Shown: positions 1 through 13,000 of the stretch, one piece after another
Position numbering within the stretch: the stretch's first letter is position 1
How the letters are laid out: each line of letters begins with the position of its first letter
Assembly: GCA_943735955.1 (NCBI GenBank)
Contig: OX030957.1
Span: forward strand, 5,424,301-5,488,300
Reading direction: 5' to 3'
Origin: Piscicola geometra
Taxonomy: Eukaryota; Annelida; Clitellata; Hirudinida; Piscicolidae
DNA: 64,000 nt
Notes under the pieces: model-generated
Databases searched by the model: none
Told to the model about the DNA's origin: nothing
The model's input: the letters and a program-made list of their open reading frames with translations, nothing else
Position numbers and translations under genes: made by a program

Positions 1-2830
1 ACTCCACTCTTCATCCATTCAAGCAACACTCATCTCTTTAGGAGAATATAAATGCATATAATATTTTTTAACATCTTAATTTCATTTTTAAAGATACTTA
101 TCGATTATAGAAAAACAGCGTTTTTTTTTATTAAAGTATATGTATCGACTAGATTGATTGTGTGGATGGTTTTTCTCTCTGTCGCGTGTGACACAATATT
201 ATATTCCAAAACGGTTGTCACTTATCGACACTGTTCGATTACGCTTTCTTTTAGATTCTACCCCAATGAGAAAGACTTGTGAACAATAAAGACAACGAGA
301 CAATAAGTTATAGTCTTGTTTTATTTGTTTTTATGGTCTATAACACTTTCCTGCAACAAAAACCAACGATTATGCTAGCAGCAATGTATCCATTTTAAAT
401 TCTTAGATTCCTAGACATTAGATAGTTGTTAGAAAATTAGTTCAATTTTTTTAACATATGCTAAAAAAAATAAAATAAAAAAATTAAAAGTTTCATTTTA
501 TTTAGTTTGAATACGTTGATTATGATGGAAGAGATGAAATAGAGATGATGGAGTAGTAATAATAGAGACGATGAGGATGATGAGGATGATGATGATGATG
601 AGAAAAAGGATCAAAAGAGGATGATGATGATGATAAAAGAAGTAATGATAATGATAATGGTAGCGATGATTCAACAATTCACACTGTGTTTGGCCTGGAC
701 CGTTTATCATGAATCTATTCCTCAAGCTGCTCCGTGCTGTTCAAAGCTACTTCACTGTACTTTTGCTGGAGCATTTTCGAAATGGAATTATTTTCCTAAA
801 AAATTGCAAAAATGTTTGATTGTTACCTTTTCTTTATTCTTCTAGTAATTTATTAAATATTCATTTATTTGTTCATTTTTTATGTAATAGAATACACAAC
901 AGCCACTTTGTTCAATTCATCTTTTGAACTCTCTACTAAAAAAATAAATATCTTCATTCCATCAAATACAAATCACGAAATTATCCTCTTCCTCTTCTGC
1001 GCGCATTCTTCAGACCAAAGTTCTTCTAGATACCTGCAACAGAAAAGCTCTCACTTGTCCATTTAACTTGCATTTATTCTCACTATCTCCCAGACTACTC
1101 GCTTTAAAACTTCCAAATCATGATAATACTGTTTTTTTTCTTTATTCGATGTTTAAAACTCAAATATTTATTTTGATTACTTTTTGTATTAATGAGTTTA
1201 GACGGTAGTCAGTTTATTGTGGTTTTGATTATAATTTGAAATCTATTCATTCATATATGTGCTTATCTGCTTGGTATGATAAAATGTGTTAGTATGACTA
1301 ATCGAATAGATCACGAAAACGCACCTAAATAAAAAAATTAAAAATACGTTAGATCAACAAAAATTGTAGGATCAAACAAAGTTCAAAGTTAATTTGAAAA
1401 ATATAGTATAATATAATACCTTTCTTGCTTCTAAAAGGTAAAATAGAAGTATTGTGATTTTCAGAAGGTTTTTCACAATTTTTCGTTTTCTCAAATATGT
1501 TTAATCTTCAACAATAACAAAATCTAGCAGCTTGAAAAAGAAACTTGTAATTTTTAAAGTTTTAATACTTTGAGTTGATGAGCTCTTTTAGCATCTTCTC
1601 TCAAATCCTAATTGACGCGATAACTTGTTAATTCTTGTTGACAGTTCTACAAATTTTCGCGAAAAAAACTAGGTTTGCAAAAGGATGGATTAAGCTGTTT
1701 TGATGGTAAGCTTGCATCGAAAGTTTCAACATTTCGTTTTATCCACTTTTTTGAATTATGAATTTGCGGGAATAAAATTCAGCTCGGTAAGAATTCTTTC
1801 AAACACTTGTTTATTCAGTATCATTTTCAGAGTTATCATTTCTTTATTTTCTTTATCATTCTCATCACTCTATTTTGTTACACCTTAATTCTCGTTTACG
1901 TTAATATCAGCATCATCATCATCACCTTCATCATCATTATCAAAAACAGTATTACTCTAGCGTAGTCTTCCCAAGGGATCCAATAAAATATCTTGCAAGG
2001 TTTTTCATTGGAGAGTCTTTTAAATGTTCCACTATTTTTACTTCTGAGCATTAAATGTTCAGAAAACACTTGTTTTGCTTTTTGTATTTTTTGTATGTGT
2101 GTTTGAAGAAAAAAAAACACTTTTATGTGTAAAAATTGTATATATTTAGGAATTTCTTTCTATACTTGTTAATTTTATAAACTAAATCAATATTTTTTTT
2201 TATTAATTATTTTTTAATTACTTTTTATGCGCCTAAAAGACTGAAGAGAGAGTCTGTAGTGTAATATTGATGGAAATTGATGAGGCGTCCCCATTACTCT
2301 AATGTGGACCAGATTCCATCTAATAAATTTAAAGATAAAATAACAATAATTTGTATTCTTTGAATTTTATACAATTTTTTATGATTTTTGCTATAGTTCT
2401 TTTCTTCTTATAACCTAATAATATTACATAATTCTACTCTTGCAAGACACTACTAATCGAGTTTATATTGATATAAACTTTAATTTTTAAAAAGATATCA
2501 ATGTGAATAAAAGTAATTCACAAATATTTCTAAAAATAGTTTAGTATTAAACTTGAAGGAATTTTATAAGAAAGTGAAAAGAAATACATTACATTAATCT
2601 GAAAAAGAACAGATCTGCTTCTAATACTCAGAAAGATATTCTTAATTAGTTTATTTTATAAATTTTTATTATAAAGAGACAGTTTTTCGTGAGTGATGCT
2701 TATTTAAAAAAAATTTCAATGTACTTTGAAAACTATTATAACTTATTATTTTATTATAAAAGCTGGAAAAAATGTAAAAATTTGACTAAAAAACAAACTT
2801 GTAAAATTAATTTTAATAAGTTTTAATCTT
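1..2830. other. AT-rich intergenic DNA, no gene seen
   Basis: Short open frames here lack coding character and there are no recognisable domains or convincing splice pairs. A degenerate GAT/ATG triplet tract lies at about 525-660 and a shorter ATC tract at about 1910-1940. I see nothing else to annotate. Confidence 0.6.
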
Positions 2831-2831
2831 T

Positions 2832-3028
2832 CATATACAATACAATACAATACAAAGACGAATACAATGACGAATATTATTAACGTGGAGTAAACCTGGA
2901 CGAGCTTCAAGACCACATATAATAGAATAAAAATGGGAGTTTCAAACATATACAATACAATACAATACAATACAACGACGAGTATTATTAACGTGGCGTA
3001 AACCCGGACGGGCTTCAAGACCACTTGG
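2832..3028 (-). repeat. Two adjacent SINE-like copies with TTGTA-type tails
   Basis: Two copies about 115 bp apart (2832-2922 and 2947-3028) share the core TTAACGTGG followed by GGCTTCAAGACCAC (one base different in the first copy). On the minus strand each ends in a short tail of repeated GTATT units next to a CGTTGTATTG motif. The same core occurs at 13480-13530, 18671-18720 and 21919-21965. The 13.5 kb copy is joined to a tRNA-like head, which is why I call the family a SINE. Orientation is minus, judged from the tail. Confidence 0.6.
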
Positions 3029-3120
3029 TTATGGAAAATTTGATAATAATATTAATGATAGATGAATAAATGGAAAGTATAGGAAAAGTAAGTTATTGAA
3101 ATTTAACAATAAAATCATAT

Positions 3121-3240
3121 ATATATATATATATACATACATATGCACATATATAAACATATATATATATTTTTTTTTTTTAAATAAACAAATTTTTTTT
3201 TTTTAAAGATTGAAAGTGAAATGATAATAACAATAAATTT
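3121..3240. repeat. AT microsatellite and A/T homopolymer tract
   Basis: A (AT)n run near 3117-3135 is followed by an ATATAC/ATAT tract and long T and A runs to about 3210. It lies downstream of the 3' end of the LINE and may be partly derived from its tail, but no clean tail unit is visible. Confidence 0.5.
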
Positions 3241-3362
3241 AAGAAAATGTAAGAAAATATTTTACAATTATTATTGACCATTAGTATAAATATAAAAAAG
3301 AATGATATTGGGAAGCAAGAAATTGATTAATGAAAAATGAGCAGTTAATTTATAAGTTATTG

Positions 3363-6300
3363 TTATCGGTCGAACAAGTACGTTTTCAGGGAACGGCTGA
3401 ATGTCGCGGTCGAGCTCGGGGATTTGAGTCTATTGGGAAGACTATTCCAAAGAGTCGGCGCTGCAACAAAAAAGCTTCTTGCACCTGCATACTTGAGTTT
3501 GTAGCTCTGTGGAACTACATCTCTTGACCTAGCAGACCTGAGTCTTTCCCTCTGGGGAAGACTTGCTCTCATGACAATGCTACTCGACAAATAATCTGGG
3601 CACTCATTAGACAGACACTTGTGCATTAACAAGATGTTTTTGTATTCAATTCTATTTTCAACACGAAGCCAGTGAAGCTCTTTGAGAACAGGGCTGATGT
3701 GATCATACTTTCTAGCACCTGTTATGAGCCTAGCTGTGGTGTTGATTATAGACTGAATTTTCTGCAGCTGCGTCATTGGCAACCCAGTAAGAATGATATT
3801 GCCATAGTCAATTCGACTGAGAACCAAAGCAGAAGCCAATGTTCTCAGTGAGTCCTTTGTCAATAACCATCTTATGGATCGTATTTGGCGTAAAGAAGCA
3901 AAGCAGGTTTGAGTCATCTTATTGATGTGTGTCGTCATGGTGAGGTCTTTGTCGAGATAAACACCTAGGTTTCTGACACTATCGGAAGGAATTATCTCGT
4001 TCTGACAAATGCGAACTGGATCTTTGGGAGTGTGAGTAGAGTTTCGACGGGATGAGAGCCAGATAACTTCAGTTTTGCTGGAGTTAAGTTTCAGTTGATT
4101 GGCACCCATCCAAGCAGCAATTTCATCAATGCATGATGACACCCTTGCTTGCAGGTCAGCCTGATGACCTTTAATGCAATGACCGTAAATCTGGGTGTCA
4201 TCAGCGTACTGATGAAAAGCGAGCTCATGTCTAGCTGCTATTCTTTCCAAATCTCCAGTGTACAAAGAGAACAGTAAAGGACCAAGAACTGAACCTTGGG
4301 GGACTCCTACAGCGGAAACCGACATTGTCGATTTTGTCCCACTACAGCGGATGTCAAAACATCTGTCATTTAAGTAGTCCCTAAACCATTCTAACGCAGA
4401 GTCAGAGAAACCATAGGAGATGTGCAGTCTTCGGAGCAGTGTAGCATGATCTACCAGATCGAAAGCTGCCGATAGATCAAGCAAAACTAACAATGTAAGC
4501 TTACCGTCATCTGCTGCCCTAACGATGTCTGAAAAGACTTTGGTTATGGCAGTTTCTGTCGAATGATGACGACGGTAGGCTGACTGCAAGGGAGGGAAAA
4601 GATGGAATTCTGCGAGGTAGTTGACTACTCTGTGGAGAACTAATCTTTCCATGAGTTTGGACAACACCCTCAAGTTTGAAATAGGCCTGTACGACGAAGT
4701 TTCAGTGAGTTTAAGACTTGGCTTCTTGAGCAGTGGCGTGATGTAGGCCGACTTGAAAGACTTCGGAACCCTGCCTGCCGAAAAAGACCTGTTGAATAAG
4801 CTCACTAAAAAAGGAGCAATAATTCCAGATATCTCCTTCAACAGCCATGTAGGAACCGGGTCATTCGAGCACTGCTTATTCGGAAGCCCTTGAATAGCCC
4901 TAACTACTTCTTCTTCGTCGACTATGCTGAACCCATTCAAACTGAGCCCGTGCTCGCAGAATGAAAATGTTGGGTCATCTTGGGCATTGATTGACCTTCT
5001 CGCCGACGCAACTTTCTCTGTGAGATGTGCGTGATAGTCATCAGCACTGATGCCTGAGACTGACGACGTCTTACTTCTGCCCGCGATGCTATTGATGAGT
5101 TTCCAGGTGTCAGCTGGCTTCCCTTTGGACTGAGAGAGCTTCAAGTTCCAGAACTGCTCTCGCTTGCGTCTGCACAGACTCTTGTAAACTTTCAACTGCT
5201 TGACCCAGGCAGTACGTGCTTGCTCATTTTTTGACTTACTGTAGCTTCTCTCGAGACTTCTCTTAAGGCGTTTAGAGGCACGACACTCATGGTCAAACCA
5301 AGGGTCCGAAGGCCTCTGGTGCACTCTAACAGTCTTAAGAGGAATCAACTTATCGAGAATGCTAGTCAAAGTGGAGCTGTAGAAGTCAGCAGCTGAATCT
5401 ACATCAAGGTCAGTGCTAGACGAGAGTGGAGACAATCGAACCTGTTGAGCAAACTCTGTTCTATCCAAGAGTTTCCAGCGTCTACTAGAAGTTTTTTTGT
5501 ACACAGGAGGAGGCTTGGCCAGTTGACACTTCCAGACCAACAGTTTGTGGTCAGAGAAGCCTATCTCAATGCAGTCAACTTCAAGACTCTTTCTCGAGGC
5601 AACAACATCAAGCCACCCTCCCTGACTATGGGTTGGTTGGTTGACTGATGACTGGAAACCATGAGAGCTCAGGATATTCTGAAACATCTGAGTATCGTTA
5701 TCACTTGGATTTTCAAGGTGGAAGTTGAAATCTCCCAGGATTAATACTTCTTCACTGTATGTGGCCAAGGTGCTCATGATTTCATTGAAATCCTTGAAGA
5801 ACACGCTAGAAGCATAACCTGTTCGATAAACAACTAAACCAATGACCGCCCTTGAACCAGAAGTGATTCTGACACAAAGATGCTCAAGAGTTGAGGACTG
5901 AACTTCTGTGTCCAATGGTGCAACCTGGAATCCAGAGTCAGCCACGACTGCAACTCCCCCGTGGTTTGTATGCAGCGTGTTTACTGTATTGGAGAGTCTA
6001 GGCCTTGATCTTTCGACCACTACCAAGCCCTCCTGCCGCAGTCGGCTGATACAGACTGACTCAGGATCATGCCAAGTTTCAACCAGAAACAGTCCGTCTA
6101 TCTTGTACTCTTTCATGGTCTCCAGAACATCATCCACCTTATTGTGGAGAGACCTAGTATTGAGTAGGCCCAGCAAGACTGAAGGCCCACTCTTCTGACA
6201 TTTGTGCCGATCAACTTTCTCATGGACAACTGGCACATGGCTTCTAAGAGCGTGCCGGCTTTGGCGTTCCTTTACAAGTTTTCCGCCTCGTCTGCCACGA

Positions 6301-6425
6301 TAGTGCCAATGCTGGCGGTGCCTTGCCAATCCTAGTCTGTTGATGGTCGCTCTAGCCTCTGCACTAAGCTCCCCATTATTGTTATTATTAAATTGTAAAA
6401 AGAATTCTTTTGAATAAATTTGCAT
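3363..6425 (-). mobile_element. Non-LTR retrotransposon (L2/CR1-type) with intact endonuclease-RT ORF
   Basis: One uninterrupted frame of about 1020 codons (first ATG at 6425-6423, stop TAA at 3365-3363). The N-terminal third is an APE-type endonuclease: it shows NTRSLHNK, the glutamate motif LFLVETWHD, LGDFNFH and the SDH motif. The second half is a reverse transcriptase with LLVLLDLSAAFDLVDH, VPQGSVLGPLLF and the catalytic YADD (FHQYADDTQIYG). The C-terminus has the LWNSLP...LKTYLF pattern common to CR1/L2/Jockey-like elements. No ORF1 and no clear 5' UTR are visible; the N-terminal residues with five Asn probably come from flanking DNA, so a 5' truncation near 6385 is likely. No 3' microsatellite tail was recognised. 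The lack of stops or frameshifts implies a recent insertion. Clade assignment within CR1/L2 is from motif resemblance only. Confidence 0.96.
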
Positions 6426-6476
6426 AGGATAGAACAATAATAATGATAAAAATAAAATAGTTTAGAGACTAAAATA

Positions 6477-6529
6477 TCAGTGTTATGTCAGGCGAAACCA
6501 TGCCATAGTTTCACCTAACATAACACTGA
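6477..6529. repeat. Imperfect palindrome, ~25-bp arms
   Basis: The left arm (6478-6502, CAGTGTTATGTC...) and right arm (6504-6528) are reverse complements with about three mismatches and almost no loop. It sits just upstream of the LINE 5' end. It could be a MITE remnant or a hairpin; its function is unknown. Confidence 0.75.
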
Positions 6530-8380
6530 CAGTTACTATGGGAAAGGATTTTAGATTTGTTAGAAAAATTAATATAATGGGAAAAAGAATATTATAATTA
6601 AGTATGTTTTAATCAACTCACCGGTCTTTGATTGACACAATATATGGTTAAATTTAATCAATTTAACTCACCGGCAGGTTGATAACAAACAACTATTTAT
6701 GTATAAAAACTCGTAAATACAAAATTCACCAAAATATGAATAGAAATAATTAATATAAACTAATTTAAATAAAATATTATCTTAAAAATATGTTATTTAC
6801 GAGTAAAATGGTATAAAACTTGTCAAATTTAAAAGGCAACCGTTTTGGCGCCTAACATATTACAATTTTATCATTTTCGCATAAATCTATTAAAAAGAAT
6901 GACAAATGCTTCAACTTTAACCCTTTTCTCCAAAGTGTATGGATTCAATTTTATAAGAGGAACCTGACACGATGGTGGAGCAGACGTGATCTCTTATGGT
7001 AAGACTATTGACCACACTCGTCAGTTTAAGTATTCAGCAAAAAAATAATAATGAACAGAACAATAATAACTAATTTAGGCAAGTTTGACCTTTAAAAAAT
7101 GAAAATTTGCATACCAATAAGAAGAGTATGCTGAAATCAATTTAAAAATCGACCAGTAACGAGAGGCCATCATTAAGGCATTTTTCAATAGATTCGAACT
7201 GTTAAAGGCCAATAGGATTGTAACAATGCAATTTAAACGGGTATTAGACCCTTGAATACTTTTCTAGAACATTGAGAACTGTTTCATAAGCACCATTTCA
7301 ATCAACATTTTCACGCGATAACAAGAAAAATGACATAATGACATGTCAAGGCACGGCATTCCATGTGTAGCGATGAAGAGAAAGATAACGAATAAGAAGA
7401 ATTAAATTTGTTCGTACATAGTGCCTGTATCCGATGAGTAAGTTGAAGGATCTCAGTTTAACTGCGCCGTTCAAGAATGCGCAAGATCTATGCAGATGTT
7501 TGTAGGTCAGTAATATTGATGCGCAAGAGAGTGGATGCTCGAGTTGTGGAGATGTGTCACTCTTTCTCTCCTCCGGACAAAGGGGACAGAAAGAATTGAT
7601 TCAATGTCTACGAACCTTGATGCATTCAAATTGACGCTTCATATGCAAAATGGACAGTTTTTGTTACAAGCAATGAAGTAGCAATAAATTCTCATTAAAA
7701 AAGTTATTTAGTTTCGGTTCAATTGAGAAGAAAAGCTGATTTGACTATTTGATTATTTTTTTCATGTGCTATAAACACAAGCAGGCCTAGAAACCACTTT
7801 TTGTCTTTGTTTGTATCGTTTCCTTAGTATCGCTCCCAGCATTCCTACTACATTTGTCTGTTCTCCTACTAAAACTCAATCAATGCTCTGTAATTACTTT
7901 TGCAAGATAGAAATTATCTCGGTGCAAAATAACTTTTCAATTTTTTACATTTTTCATTTAATTTTTTTAACTTATAGAAAATAGAAGTTTTTGTAAATAT
8001 AAAACTTGTATACATGATTTTTGCTTAAAAATCTATTTTGACGAACTATTTTTCATAATGTAATTTCCTTGAATTGATTTTTTTTAGAGATTTTTAAAAG
8101 CTTTCATGCATAAATATATTTTTCATTTTTTAAACCCATTCATTTATTTGTCTCTAACACAATAAAAATCGTGTAGAATTATCAAACAACAACAAAAAAC
8201 ATGAATTATTTTTTTCAAGAATTTTAAAGTTGAATCACCGCAAAACAATCATTTTCAAACACACAATGAATTGATAGAAGTATTTAAAAAGGGTGATTTT
8301 GAGTCTTTTCAAGGAATCCATGAAAGCAGTTCACTTCTCCCCAGGCTGCCCAGACACCATGCACACCTTTTTCTTTGGGG
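6530..8380. other. Intergenic, no gene seen
   Basis: AT-rich DNA with a somewhat GC-richer patch at 7440-7660. I found no coding region, RNA gene or repeat that I could support. Confidence 0.5.
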
Positions 8381-8388
8381 GTCTAGAC

Positions 8389-9991
8389 TAGAGGTCGGAC
8401 ATGGACGATTTTTCATTCCCGGTCCCGTCCCGTTCCCGAAATTTGTTTTCCCGTCCCGTCCCGTTCCCGATGGGACATCAGAATTTTGATTCCCGTCCCG
8501 TCCCGTTCCCGAAAGGTTTTTTCCCGTCCCGTCCCGTTCCCGATGGGACATCAGAATTTTGATTCCCGTCCCGTCCCGTCCCGAAATTTTTTTTCCCATC
8601 CCGAGCCGTTCCCGAAAGCTTTTTGTTTTTTTATTCATTTTCGCTGCCGTTTTCACTGGTCCCAAACTTGCTAGTTCTAACATTTCTTACAATTTGTTAC
8701 TTGAAAGTCAGAGAATATTTCTTTTAATAAAAAAAAAAAAAACACGATTTAAATTTCAAATATTTATTGAAATGAAAGTATTGAAGTTGGTCATTGTTTT
8801 TGAGTAATTCAATAAAGTCTTTATTTCTTTTCACACGGGTTAAACCGTTAAGAGTTTCAGCTTTCAAATAAGAGGATTTTGGGTCTGAAGTTAAACGACC
8901 ACATATTGAAAAATTCCGTTTACAGCGAATATAACTTGCAGATATACTAAACAAAATGTTGGCTACTTCTTGTAGTATTTTAAAATTGCTCATTTTATTC
9001 CAATAAAAAAAACATCTTTATAATTTTCCATTTTTTGGGACGTAATTGTGAATATTTGTACAATTCATCCTCTTCTGAATTTTTTTATTCGTTCATTATT
9101 ATTAATTCTTCAATAATGTTAGAAATATGTTTTTTGACAACATTTTTATTCTCCACAACTGCAAATATAAAATCATTCGTATAATTTGATAGTATAATAA
9201 TTTTATTATAATTTTGTTATAAAAACAAACATAATAGGTCTAAATAACCATCATTTATTTTTTTTCTCAACGGCACTGCAGCTTGGTCTGGCTGTACAAA
9301 ATAGAATTAAATTTAATCTAATGAAAGTCTTGGTATTTATTTCTTTTCTATCCCAAACTTTTTTCCTATTATTCTTTCGTACTGAGGATGCAACAGACAT
9401 GCTGTCATATGAATAAGATCAATGGCATCTTTTCTTTTGTCGAAATGATCAACTGAGCAATCATTTGGAAATTAATCATTCAAATTCAAAGTATTAATTT
9501 ATAAAATTAAAATAATATAACTGACCATTTTGATTTCATCTGAAAAGTTTTCATCATCACCCATTTGTTTTAATCTCCCTAATCTTTGGACTCATCATAA
9601 CAAATTCAAATGTAGTGTTGGAGATTTCGACATTGGCAATGGTGGCTTCGTTATACACTTCTATTGCATTTAATACTTATTTTAAGTATGGAGTATCGAT
9701 GAAATAAAGATTTCCATACTTAAAAGTTTGCTGAAAAATCATTGTTAAAGAATCCAATCCCAATAACGGTTATTCCCGTTTTTCCCGTTCCCGATTTAAA
9801 AGTTGATTCCCGTTCCCGTCTTTTCCCGTTCCCGATTTGAATTTTGATTCCCGTTCCCGTTCCCGTCCCGAAAACCTATTCCCGGTTCCCGACTTTTCCC
9901 GTCCCGAAATTAATTTTCATTCCCGTTCCCGCGGGAGTCCCGCGGGTACCCGCGGGTACCCGGTCAAATCGGGTACCCGGTCCGACCTCTA
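8389..9991 (-). mobile_element. hAT DNA transposon, degenerate, with perfect TSD and TIRs
   Basis: Both ends carry the perfect 12-bp inverted repeat TAGAGGTCGGAC (8389-8400 and 9980-9991). They are flanked by an identical 8-bp duplication GTCTAGAC (8381-8388 and 9992-9999), matching the nTCTAGAn preference of hAT elements. Subterminal zones (about 8418-8620 and 9768-9960) are packed with CCCGTTCCCG-type repeats in both orientations, typical of transposase-binding arrays. On the minus strand, 8993-8730 still encodes a hAT C-terminal dimerisation segment (LFSISASYIRCKRNFSICG...). A further piece near 9465-9341 reads as MTACLLHPQYERIIGKKFG before a stop. These fragments are separated by stops and AT-rich filler, so the element is a decayed or internally deleted, non-autonomous copy. 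Confidence 0.93.
8724..8993 (-). pseudogene. hAT transposase C-terminal (hATC dimerisation) remnant
   Basis: An 89-codon frame inside the hAT element. The stretch VANILFSISASYIRCKRNFS followed by ICGRLTSDPKSS and LNGLTRVKRN follows the hATC pattern: small-residue motif, then ERxFS-like, then a 'lxxlxxN' end. Several signature residues are changed (CKRNFS in place of sERvFS). The upstream transposase is broken, so this is a remnant rather than a functional gene. Confidence 0.8.
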
Positions 9992-10058
9992 GTCTAGACA
10001 TAGTCATCAGTTTGCCTTAACGCTTTGTTAAAACGTTGTATATGTATGTTTATGTGGG

Positions 10059-10276
<218 letters not shown>

Positions 10277-10396
10277 TGAGTATTTAATTCATTAATGTGA
10301 TTTCGTTACTTTGTGCCGCCTTACGCAATCGTTCCGTATCTTTATCATTTGAATCTTTAACGTTTCACTGGGAAATCAAAAATCAGGAAAAAATAC

Positions 10397-10470
10397 AAAA
10401 ACACATGTATACACATTGTATACTACACATACAAAAACACATGTATACACAATGTATACTACACATACAA
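10397..10470. repeat. Tandem duplication, ~37-bp unit
   Basis: The segment starting ATACAAAAACACATGTATAC is present twice in tandem, the second copy differing at one position (ATTGT to AATGT). Confidence 0.8.
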
Positions 10471-10939
10471 AAACCCATGCCCACATCCATACAATTGCAC
10501 ATAAACTATTTCTCATATTTACAGCTTAAAGGAATTGACACCTAGAATATGACAAGTATGAAGACCAGCTGATTTAAGAAAGCTATCGCACCCGCCCACA
10601 ATTATAGATTCTTGTACATTCCGCCAACGTAAACACACATGCATTCCACCCACAAACATAAATCCAACATGAATTAATACATACAAAATAATTAATTTTA
10701 TGTTAAGATTTGAAGGTTGTTAAATTAATTTTTACTGATTGTTTTTGTGAACTTGCAAGATAGTCTCATCGCCTGTTTGCCGTCACACATAAACACACAT
10801 TTATTCAGCCACAAATGAAATGACATATACATTGCTTCTATATATTTACACATAAAAATTATGTGCTAAATTGTGCACTATATATACTATGTGTACATTG
10901 AAGAGCATTTGTATGCGTGTGTGTGTATGTGTGTAGGTG

Positions 10940-11160
<221 letters not shown>

Positions 11161-12450
11161 TATGTGTGTGTTGCCTAAATGTTTTGGCGATTTTAGATTA
11201 AATGCATTGTGTGTACGTGGAATGTGTATTAACATTTTCGACGTACGCAAACACTTTCCAAGTGTACGTGAAGTGCACAAGTTACGTGCGTGAAAGTATG
11301 TGACACGTATCTCAATGCATCGATATATGAATATGTACATTTAAAGATGTGCACATCATACACGCACAGATAATTGAATAAGTGTACACCCTTGCTTATG
11401 GAATGATCACACGTACACAACTATTCCACATTAAAAAATTCACAAAAACTCACTTTAATTTACCAAAACAAATATATTTACTTAGCAAAAACTCATTTAA
11501 AAACTCATATAAAAACACATATAAAAAACACATACACACATCAAGAATACACACGAACACGTACACTGACGCGTACGTGTGGAGTGCGTATGAGCGGCTT
11601 GCATTGTGTGCTGCATTGATGCAAGTCTTTGTGAAGACAATTGCCATCGAATGATTGAGAGTGTATCAAAAAGAAAGAGATGAATGCATGAAAGATTGAG
11701 TGACAAAATGAATAAAAGAGCAAATTAGTCGATAAATGGTGTGAGTGAATGAATGGCGAGTAAACAGGTGAAATGTAAAACGAAGAAATTTAAAACAATG
11801 AAGAAATTCTTTTTTTGAAAAGATTAGTTCAATTATATACACAAATACATTCGAACAAAAACGCCCACAAGCGCAAATAGCTATATATTATTAAGAAACT
11901 TATTATAAAATATACTTTTCATTTTTGAATCAATTATATTAATAATTGAATTGAATTTTAAATACCTCATGTGTTAGACGCAAGCGACAGTTTTGAATTG
12001 ATTCTGTATATACTATAGCAGGAAAAGTATAATTTTTCTTTTTTACTTTTTGATTATAAGTTTTAAAGAATAAATAATTTGAAGGTATTATTATTTCATC
12101 ACTTAGACTTTCCTTTATATTCATTCTCAATTTAATCCCTTTGACTGACCTGACAGCAACTGATTAACTCTTAAATTCACGACTAAAAATTCATGAATTC
12201 ACTTTTTTGAACCCCCTTCTCTAAAATTATGTACATCTAATCTTCTCTGTATGTCTTTATTTCTAATCAATGAACAGTCGCAAGTTTTTCATTATCAATC
12301 GAACCTTCGCTCTTAATCTCAACACACACGTTGGTCTCATCATCAAAACACCAAAATAACAATATCACAGGCACAAAAAACACACCGAAGCATACTCACG
12401 TGTGTTTCGTGCCTAGACAGAAGACGTTTTTCCTTCCACGAAATTTTTTT
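11161..12450. other. Intergenic, no gene seen
   Basis: AT-rich DNA rich in scattered ACACA/TGTGT and ACGTA words, as expected next to decaying dinucleotide repeats. Nothing coding is supported. Confidence 0.5.
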
Positions 12451-12453
12451 TAG

Positions 12454-12660
12454 ATATATTTCGTCCCATTTTAGAATAGGACTGTGTTGTAACTAAAATA
12501 CTAATTTTTAAAGGTTCTAACCCTAATCCTAACCCGAACGTTAATCTAAGCTTATTTTGTGATTTTTTTTAATGTAAAAAATAATTTTTAAAATGCTAGA
12601 TATTTGATTATATATTTATTAGAAAGTATCCTATTCTAAAAACAACGGACCAAATATATT
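12454..12660. mobile_element. Probable MITE with ~30-bp imperfect terminal inverted repeats
   Basis: The left end (12454-12482, ATATATTTCGTCCCATTTTA...) and right end (12628-12658) are imperfect reverse complements sharing ATATATTT, GTCC and TTTAGAATAGGA. The interior is about 145 bp and contains a degenerate CTAACCCTAATCCTAACCC stretch at 12517-12537, resembling telomere-type repeats. No coding sequence is present. A TA target duplication is possible but not distinct. A related CGTCCCATTTCAGAAT word occurs at 38718-38733. Confidence 0.6.
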
Positions 12661-12952
12661 CATTACAAACAAACATCTTTCTGAGCACACCGTCTCATGC
12701 TCGTTAGGCACAGCATGACTCCGTTTAATCCCTCAGCGAGAGATGGCGCTTCCCGGTCCATCGGCACTGATTACACCAAATCATCACCGATTTCAATACA
12801 CAGCACTATGGATTTGTTGATCGCATTATCAATGATTTATTCACGTAATTAAAGTTTTGTAGATTTTGAACATTTGAACATTATATATCTTATAAATCAG
12901 TACCATTTGAGATTTTCATCACAATCAGAATAATTATCAGTATCATCTTCCT

Positions 12953-13000
12953 CGTTATCATCATCATCATCAGCTCATCATCATATCATCATCATCATTA
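12953..13000. repeat. (ATC)n triplet tract
   Basis: Repeated ATC with a few substitutions. No gene overlaps it. Confidence 0.85.

Noticed and set aside
12517..12537. Interstitial telomere or chromosome end
   Set aside because: Only about three degenerate CCCTAA-like units within a MITE-like element; no extended array.
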